From positions 60,460-124,459 of the forward strand of contig DATALQ010000004.1 in NCBI GenBank assembly GCA_036260935.1: a DNA stretch of 64,000 nucleotides, in the 5' to 3' direction. This document shows, in pieces, positions 58,792-64,000 of the stretch (positions are counted from its first letter, which is position 1; every line of letters starts with the position of its first letter). This DNA is from JAEYOM01 sp036260935 (GTDB lineage: Bacteria; Bacillota; Clostridia; Acetivibrionales; DTU013). Under the pieces are notes generated by a model. The model had not been told where the DNA came from. It worked only from the letters and a program-made list of their open reading frames with translations, and made no database searches. A program made the position numbers and the translations under genes.

Positions 58792-58833
58792 CCAGTGAGT
58801 TAATCGTAAGGTTACTCACTGGTTTTGTTTTTT
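58792..58833 (+). terminator. Second intrinsic terminator
   Basis: CCAGTGAGT and ACTCACTGG form a perfect 9-bp stem with a 13-nt loop and a TTTTGTTTTTT tail. Lies about 55 bp after the previous one. The rest of 58644-59036 is non-coding, ending with the promoter of the TetR gene. Confidence 0.8.
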
Positions 58834-58953
58834 CAATTGATCAGTGAGTAAGCAGATGTCTGCGGCAATGTTACTGTCTGCGGCCTCTCTGCCAGGACGC
58901 CTTAGTGGGACCATATGCGGTGACTTTGTTTGGCAGCGGTCAATTTGAAATAG

Positions 58954-59013
58954 TTGACTAAGATTATTTCAATGGTATACTGATATTATACATGTACACC
59001 AATGGTACACCAA
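58954..59013 (+). promoter_or_regulatory. Promoter and repeat operator of the TetR gene
   Basis: TTGACT (58954-58959), 16 bp and TATACT (58976-58981). Immediately after are two direct repeats GTACACCAA at 58994-59002 and 59005-59013, 11 bp apart, and a related AATGGTATAC across the -10. These are candidate binding sites for the TetR protein, giving self-repression. Confidence 0.6.
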
Positions 59014-59036
59014 ACTATAATTCAGGAGAAAACTCA

Positions 59037-59693
59037 ATGGAGAAACAGCTTTCCCGTCAGGAAAGAGAAAAAATCGGAATAGAAAATACAATTTTGCAGC
59101 ATGCGGAGAAATTATTCAGTTCTAATGGATACGGAAATACCTCTATGGATATACTGGCAGATAATTGTGAATACACTAAACGGACGATCTACAGGTATTT
59201 CACTTGCAAGGAAGATTTATATTTTGCCGTTCTGCTGAGAGGTCACATCAGGCTTCTGGAGAATATTCGGGAGAAAATTCAATGCGGTAATACAGGTTAT
59301 GAAAAAATCAGATTGGCTTATGGCGCGTTCTTTGATTTTTATAAGAATTCCGGTTCCTTATTTGACTTGATGTCAGAAATTAGATCTACAAAATCAAAAA
59401 AAGATTTGCATACGCTTCCATATTACATTAAATATGCCGACTGCATCAGAACCATCTACAAGGAGATTATGACTCTATTTGAAATGGCAGCATGTGATCA
59501 AAGTATCAGAACAGATGTTGAGGCTGCCCAACTCGGATTTTCCTCCATTTTTCTGCTGAACGGTTTTATCCATATGCTCAGTTTATGCGGAGACAGTTTT
59601 ATGGACTTTTTCTCTCTGGATAAGGAACAATTCATAGCCCTTACAGAAAATCTATTATTCCAGCTCGTGAGTGGTGAGAAAAAGGAACAATAA
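59037..59693 (+). CDS. TetR-family transcriptional regulator
   Basis: 218 residues from the ATG at 59037 (CAGGAGA upstream; an earlier ATG at 58992 falls in the operator region). The N-terminal helix-turn-helix reads HAEKLFSSNGYGNTSMDILADNCEYTKRTIYRYF, a close TetR match; the C-terminal ligand domain is helical and unspecific. It probably controls the TraB-type gene 51 bp downstream and itself. Confidence 0.92.
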   Translation: MEKQLSRQEREKIGIENTILQHAEKLFSSNGYGNTSMDILADNCEYTKRTIYRYFTCKEDLYFAVLLRGHIRLLENIREKIQCGNTGYEKIRLAYGAFFDFYKNSGSLFDLMSEIRSTKSKKDLHTLPYYIKYADCIRTIYKEIMTLFEMAACDQSIRTDVEAAQLGFSSIFLLNGFIHMLSLCGDSFMDFFSLDKEQFIALTENLLFQLVSGEKKEQ

Positions 59694-59744
59694 CAACCCT
59701 GTATAATCGGGATATAGTAAGACCAATGAAAGGGGTAAGGTGAT

Positions 59745-60899
59745 TTGAACGAAAATGTAACGTTACTTGATTATCAAGGCAAAAAGATTTTTTTAATTGC
59801 CACGGCGCATGTTTCCAGGGAAAGCGCGGAGCTTGTAAAGCAGATTATTGAAGAAGAGCGCCCTGACAGCGTTTGCGTTGAACTTGACGATGACCGGTAT
59901 AACAGTATTCAAAACCCAAACGCTTGGGAAAATACCGATATTATTAAAGTGATTAAAGCAAAAAAGGTTGGATTTCTGATCGCCAGCCTCGTGTTGAGTT
60001 CGTATCAGAAAAGGATTGCAAAGCAGTTGAATACCAATGTTGGCGGCGAAATGCTACAAGGGATTGAAAGTGCAAAGCAGATTGGAGCGACCTTAGTTCC
60101 GGCTGATCGGAAAATACAGACCACCTTTCTTCGTATATGGCGAAAACTCAACCTTTGGGAGAAAGGAAAGCTGCTTTTCAGTCTTGTGTTCTCCTTCGAT
60201 GATGATACCAAAGTCTCTGATAAGGATTTGCAGGAACTATTAAAGGAGGACATGCTTGAGTCGGCATTGAACGACATGCGTAAACAGTTTCCAAAGATCG
60301 GGGAAATACTGGTCAGCGAACGCGATCAGTATTTAGCTTCAAAGATAAAAGAAGCGCCGGGTGAAAAGATAGTGGCTGTTCTTGGCGGCGCTCATGTACC
60401 CGGCGTAAAGAATGAAATCTATCGTTCGCAGGATATGAATAGCATTTCAGCCATTCCGCCCAAAAATCCGGCTGCAAAAATAGTGGGCTGGCTTATACCC
60501 GCTGCTGTGATTGCCTTATTGTTATACGCTTTTTTTGTCAACATACAGACCGGACTTGAACAATTATCGGCATGGGTTCTATGGACGGGAATACTGGCTG
60601 CCCTGTTTACAGCATTGTCGCGGGCACATCCTTTGAGTATAATAACCTCCCTGATCGCAGCGCCGTTTACTACGATCAATCCTGTTCTCGCCTGCGGTTG
60701 GTTTACAGGATTGGTAGAAGCAACAATAAGGAAGCCAACGGTACAGGATATTCAAAGAGTTCCTGAGGATATATTTTCCTTTAAGGGCTTTTTTAAGAAT
60801 AGGTTTTTGAGAATAATCCTTGTTGTCTTTATGGCTAATTTGGGCGCTTCTATAGGTACATTCGTGGCGGGAGCGGATATTTTCAGGAATTTGTTTTGA
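59745..60899 (+). CDS. TraB/PrgY-family membrane protein
   Basis: 384 residues from TTG at 59745 (AAGGTGA). The TraB domain (1-230) has IATAHVSRESAE with the conserved His, SVCVELDDDRY with Glu-Asp, MLQGIESAKQIGATLVPADR and GGAHVPG. Four membrane helices follow (about 245-380, IVGWLIPAAVIALLLYAFF onward). Related proteins limit sex-pheromone activity in enterococci, and share motifs with Tiki and EreA-type metal enzymes, so peptide or small-molecule hydrolysis is possible. Under probable control of the TetR gene upstream. Confidence 0.9.
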   Translation: MNENVTLLDYQGKKIFLIATAHVSRESAELVKQIIEEERPDSVCVELDDDRYNSIQNPNAWENTDIIKVIKAKKVGFLIASLVLSSYQKRIAKQLNTNVGGEMLQGIESAKQIGATLVPADRKIQTTFLRIWRKLNLWEKGKLLFSLVFSFDDDTKVSDKDLQELLKEDMLESALNDMRKQFPKIGEILVSERDQYLASKIKEAPGEKIVAVLGGAHVPGVKNEIYRSQDMNSISAIPPKNPAAKIVGWLIPAAVIALLLYAFFVNIQTGLEQLSAWVLWTGILAALFTALSRAHPLSIITSLIAAPFTTINPVLACGWFTGLVEATIRKPTVQDIQRVPEDIFSFKGFFKNRFLRIILVVFMANLGASIGTFVAGADIFRNLF

Positions 60900-60902
60900 T
60901 AA

Positions 60903-61292
60903 TGGGGCGATCATCCGGCCATACGCGGTCTTGTGACATTTGCCGACATACCGGACGGCGTCATGGTCTGTGCGGACGTCGCCGGGCTGCCTCCTTATTC
61001 GCCGGCGATAGGAGGCAAAGCACCCATAGGGCCGTTTGGGTTTCATATACATGAGAAGGGGCCCTGTGAGATCGGAAGCCCTGACAAACCTTTTGAATCC
61101 ACCGGAAGCCATTGGAATCCGACAAACCAGCTCTACGGCAACCATGGTAATAGGGGAACCATTCATACATATCATATGGGGCTACTCGAAAGGGTGGCTT
61201 TTTCATTTCGACTAGGAGAATTGTCGGGAACTAAATCAGTGGGGCTTAGATCTTGTGTGTCCTTGCGTTGGCTGATTTGTGATGGACTTTAA
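60903..61292 (+). pseudogene. Cu/Zn superoxide dismutase-like gene fragment
   Basis: In the frame directly after the TraB stop, the bases read IRGLVTFADIPDGVMVCADV, then FGFHIHEKGPCEIG (copper-site HxH) and STGSHWNPTN with GNHGN. These are superoxide dismutase features. The expected downstream (GDLPPL and DRF segments) is missing: after about 61150 sequence leaves the family and no proper start codon exists. It is a remnant cut at both ends. The following 61170-61345 contains no gene that I can identify. Confidence 0.7.
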
Positions 61293-61345
61293 CTCTAAAA
61301 GCCGTGGATGATAGGCATTACTCTTCAAAAACATCATAATTAGTT

Positions 61346-62437
61346 TTAAATAAAGCCTTTATCTTGAAGCCACTTTTCAATTTGTTTTGGAATAGTGCCG
61401 CTAATATCTTGAGGATCAAAACTTTTATACAGTTTACCTATTAAGTCTGTTTGAAGTGTTGTCATTGTTTTATCCTTTAATAAACACACTGGCTTATGTA
61501 TACCGAACATTACTCCTACTTCAAAAGACACATTCGGATTAAACTCATCTCTCTCAATCCGTTCAAATACCGAAATACCAAAATCACAACCGTATATATA
61601 TGTAAGTATATTATAATATAAATCATCATGATATTCCTTATCATCAGCTCTAAGGACAGTGATTCCACTTAGTTTTAACGTTTCTTTAATTATCATTACA
61701 ATTTGTTCATGCATATGAGTTGAGCCAAATTTCATCATTAAGAAGGCAGTTTTGTTACCTTCCGGATAATCATTTCTAAACTTTTCTAAGCTACCAGTCA
61801 GCTCTGTTGGAATAGTAGGTTGATTAGGTACATCTCCTTTCATACTTAATATTTTCCCCTTTTCATCTCTAAACAAATCATTAGAAATAAATTCTATAGA
61901 TTTCTTCAAAACCATTTCTTCCTTTGTACCTTTTAAACCCATAAATACACTTTGAATGACATATACTTTTGGATTAGTAAAACCGTTATTTTCTGTTAAG
62001 AAAGTATCAAAATCCATAGATGAGAAAATTTGTGGTAAAGGATTAGCTAATTGTCCAAGTATCGTATCTTCGCTAACATTAAATACTTCTTCCCATTTAT
62101 ATGTATGCCACGTTGGAAGGTGCCTGTATTTGCTATATGATATAGCAAACATAGAAATCTGTTCCCCTTTTACAACAATAATATCTCTTTGTAATAACGA
62201 TTTATAGTGCTGTCCTAATTCGGGAAATCTACCAAAAATGTTGTCTAAAGTAACTTTAATAGCAGCTGCTAATCCAGCTATTGGGAGAAAAAACTGACCA
62301 AAATGTTGATTGTGTACAAATTCAGGTGATAATACTACTTCAGTAGATCCTACAGCATTTATTGCTTCTTGTATAGCTTGTGTATCATCAGTTATTCCAT
62401 CACCTTTAGCACCAAAATCTTTTACATTTAGGATCAT
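61346..62437 (-). CDS. Chimeric protein: pectate-lyase-type N-terminus, NDT/TIR-like C-terminal domain
   Basis: 363 residues from ATG at 62437, six bases after GGAGGA. Residues 1-30 (NVKDFGAKGDGITDDTQAIQ) are the start signature of the pectate lyase superfamily seen in phage tail spikes, but the barrel is not present. Residues about 35-225 are an unrecognised helical region. Residues about 229-340 are a Rossmann-like domain: TAFLMMKFG, VLRADDKEYHDD, GCDFGISVFERI, FNPNVSFEVGVMFGIHKPVCLL. E306 in SFEVG matches the Glu of nucleoside deoxyribosyltransferase/TIR-like domains common among antiphage effectors. hsdR is close by. A defence role is an inference. Confidence 0.7.
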   Translation of the reverse strand: MILNVKDFGAKGDGITDDTQAIQEAINAVGSTEVVLSPEFVHNQHFGQFFLPIAGLAAAIKVTLDNIFGRFPELGQHYKSLLQRDIIVVKGEQISMFAISYSKYRHLPTWHTYKWEEVFNVSEDTILGQLANPLPQIFSSMDFDTFLTENNGFTNPKVYVIQSVFMGLKGTKEEMVLKKSIEFISNDLFRDEKGKILSMKGDVPNQPTIPTELTGSLEKFRNDYPEGNKTAFLMMKFGSTHMHEQIVMIIKETLKLSGITVLRADDKEYHDDLYYNILTYIYGCDFGISVFERIERDEFNPNVSFEVGVMFGIHKPVCLLKDKTMTTLQTDLIGKLYKSFDPQDISGTIPKQIEKWLQDKGFI

Positions 62438-62519
62438 GAGCATTCCTCCATAAACAAATAAATAGAGTCTCTAACGTAAATTACCCGCATTTTTACCTTA
62501 GCATGTTAAGTAGGAAACC

Positions 62520-62702
62520 TTAGCAATCGCAATGCGATGAATTGTACCACTTTAAGACCTTATTCTTGTTGGCGCGAATGATCTTATACGCCTTCTCGTA
62601 CTGCTCACCTTCGGATAGGAGCCTTCTATAGAATTCGTTCTCGTTCGCTTTCTTTACACTGACCTCAGATGCATTGCCGAGTATACCATCCAAAATTCTC
62701 AT
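62520..62702 (-). pseudogene. Truncated bacterial PH-domain (YokE/bPH-type) protein
   Basis: The 60-residue frame starts with RILDGILGNASEVSV and continues RLLSEGEQYEKAYKIIRA, the N-terminus of small bacterial PH-domain proteins (LDGLLGNASEV...EGE...KAYK..RD). Normal members go on with FVFTNKRLILVD; here the sequence departs after KIIRA and ends at NSSHCDC. It is a fragment, about 45 of 125 residues. Confidence 0.6.
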
Positions 62703-62930
62703 ACATACACCTCCACACCAGGTTCTAACAATATTATATATTTGTTACTGGAAATTAACAATAATAGTATGTTGTTAATTGTCTATTATTGTAATAAGAT
62801 AATATGTATGAACTACATAACAGGAGATTGACAGGTGAAGTTATAACTCCAGATAATGTGGACGAAGCAGATGGTGTAAATAAATGAGGAGATGCTTATT
62901 ATATACGTTTCGTATAATAAGATCTTGTAA
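62703..62930. other. AT-rich junction sequence
   Basis: Short AT-rich region with many ATTGTTAATT-like repeats, a 27-codon frame at 62804 without a ribosome binding site, and an imperfect hairpin CTTATTATA...TATAATAAG at 62894-62920. No gene is apparent. The context looks like a recombination junction. Confidence 0.35.
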
Positions 62931-63065
62931 CTGCTCTCCAAACACGATGACCAAGCTGCACCGAGACGAGCCGGTAATGCCAGCGTTCTGGAGAAGATTT
63001 GCAGCACACTTTACAGTAAATATAGTGACGTCATGGACTACATACAGGGAGGAAGCGAATATTAG
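62931..63065 (+). pseudogene. C-terminal gene fragment before hsdR
   Basis: A 44-codon frame reads LLSKHDDQAAPRRAGNAS, then KICSTLYSKYSDVMDYIQ and ends at TAG, overlapping the GTG start of hsdR by one base. It has no start codon because a TAA comes directly before it. It resembles the end of a real gene that was once translationally coupled to hsdR. Family unknown. Confidence 0.45.
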
Positions 63066-64000
63066 TGATCGACAAAAAGCAAATGAGCGAAGAAGACATA
63101 AAGCTCCACTATATTACTCCTGCAATTACTGCAAAATGGAGTCTTGACCATATTACTATGGAAACCAAGATCACAGATGGCAAAATCAACCTCAAAGGTA
63201 ATTTTGTGTTCCGTGAAAAGCCGAAAAAGGCTGACTATGTTCTTTATATTAATGTAAACAACCCGATTGCTATAGTTGAAGCCAAGGATAATAATCATAC
63301 TGTATCCTACGGCTTACAGCAAGCCATGACCTATGCAAAGATGATTGATGTACCGTTTGCATATAGTTCCAATGGAGACGCTTTTTTTGAGCATGACTTT
63401 CTGACGGGACAGGAAAGGCAGATTTCTTTGTCTGAATTTCCTTCCCCTGATAAACTGATCTCCAGATACCAGACAGAAACAAACGGCGGCGCTGGTCTTA
63501 ATGATCAAGAAAAACACATCATCTCTCAGCCCTACTACACAAGCCAGACGACTTATGCTCCACGATATTATCAGCGCAATGCGGTCAACCGCACCGTGGA
63601 CGCTATTGCCAAGGGTCAGCAGCGCATTCTGCTTGTTATGGCTACGGGTACCGGAAAAACTTACACAGCATTTCAAATTGTCTATCGTTTGCTGAAAAGC
63701 GGCATGAAGAGAAAGGTGCTGTATCTTGCTGACCGTAATATTCTTGTTGACCAGTCTATTCAACAGGATTTTGCTCCGCTTGAGAAGACCATACATAAAA
63801 TCAACTTTACAAAAGATGACCCCACCACTATCACTTCTCATGAGGTCTATTTCTCGTTGTATCAGCAACTGACTGATCGTGAGGATGATGAGGACGGGGA
63901 GGGCGAAGACGAAACCGTCAGTCGTCTTGCTACGCTGTTCCAGAAGGACTTCTTTGATCTCATCATCGTTGATGAGTGTCATCGTGGGTCTGCGAAGAAG
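63065..64000 (+). CDS. hsdR: Type I restriction endonuclease, R subunit (N-terminal part)
   Basis: The frame is open from GTG at 63065 (GGGAGGAAG upstream) to the window edge, 312 residues. Nuclease region: ADYVLYI then PIAIVEAKDNN, the Glu-x-Lys of the PD-(D/E)xK type. Helicase region starts with RYYQRNAV, Walker A MATGTGKT, LYLADRNILVDQ and DECH box IIVDECHRGSAKK. HsdR cleaves unmodified DNA after translocation in complex with HsdM and HsdS, which would be outside this window on either side. Composition and flanking fragments mark the region as mobile accessory DNA. Confidence 0.93.
   Translation, partial: MIDKKQMSEEDIKLHYITPAITAKWSLDHITMETKITDGKINLKGNFVFREKPKKADYVLYINVNNPIAIVEAKDNNHTVSYGLQQAMTYAKMIDVPFAYSSNGDAFFEHDFLTGQERQISLSEFPSPDKLISRYQTETNGGAGLNDQEKHIISQPYYTSQTTYAPRYYQRNAVNRTVDAIAKGQQRILLVMATGTGKTYTAFQIVYRLLKSGMKRKVLYLADRNILVDQSIQQDFAPLEKTIHKINFTKDDPTTITSHEVYFSLYQQLTDREDDEDGEGEDETVSRLATLFQKDFFDLIIVDECHRGSAKK

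Noticed and set aside
61346..62437. Pectate lyase or phage tail spike
   Set aside because: Only the first 30 residues match; the beta-helix repeats are missing and the C-terminus is a Rossmann-like domain.
62884..63147. 87-codon frame overlapping the hsdR start
   Set aside because: It runs through the hsdR N-terminus in another frame. The hsdR frame has restriction-enzyme motifs and an upstream GGGAGGAAG site.

Overview
The window reads as a chromosomal segment of a spore-former-type Firmicute, most likely class Clostridia. The grounds are gene content and order: polA-coaE-transglycosylase, pta-ackA-DUF177-rpmF, DUF512-der-plsY-gpsA, a T-box leader, DUF2680, TTG/GTG starts with strong purine-rich ribosome binding sites, and moderate GC with AT-rich islands. 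It is a draft-quality or recently rearranged stretch: several genes are cut or frameshifted (murA, ackA, a merR-type gene, a toxin-like gene, a sodC-like gene).

Layout. 1-2650: tail of ftsW/spoVE, a murA broken just after its catalytic-cysteine region, then an AT-rich accessory block with toxin-like debris and small membrane proteins. 3003-10958: ECF sigma/anti-sigma pair, polA, coaE, lytic transglycosylase, a GGDEF cyclase. 11157-14750: GNAT acetyltransferase, a DUF2304/glycosyltransferase pair, and aroF behind a T-box leader (minus strand). 14909-17708: cheW, an 8-bp satellite array, a frameshifted MerR gene, a serine hydrolase. 17825-24250: ychF, then trpEGDCF. 24390-33639: two response regulator/histidine kinase systems, one followed by HtrA, the other by a DUF2680 protein and a polyferredoxin membrane protein. 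33915-45844: beta-mannosidase, asnB, polysaccharide deacetylase, OB-fold protein, a Q-rich lipoprotein, LysM L,D-transpeptidase, spermidine-synthase-like protein. 46050-50744: ABC transporter, HExxH protein and two-component operon. 51004-58643: pta-ackA, yceD-rpmF, DUF512, der, plsY, gpsA. 59037-64000: TetR-TraB pair, then a rearranged defence-type region with a nucleoside-deoxyribosyltransferase/TIR-like protein and the start of a type I restriction hsdR.

How parts work together. Aromatic amino acid synthesis appears to be regulated by two RNA mechanisms in one neighbourhood: aroF by a tRNA-sensing T-box, and trpE (perhaps also trpD) by a run of nine (G/T)AG triplets with exact 5-nt spacing followed by a hairpin able to hide the trpE ribosome binding site, which matches the known TRAP translation-control design. 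A second regulatory circuit is suggested by a 31-bp site (28/31 identical) shared by the promoters of a two-component operon and the adjacent DUF2680 gene.

The most notable signals are the TRAP-like sites, the chimeric defence-type effector next to hsdR, the shared 31-bp regulatory site, an HExxH protein built into an ABC/two-component operon, a roughly 60-residue low-complexity insert in TrpF, and recurring short tandem duplications that copy the 3' end and stop codon of genes (polA 25 bp x4, gpsA 20 bp x3, and one weaker case). All assignments come from reading motifs and spacing by eye; no database search was run.
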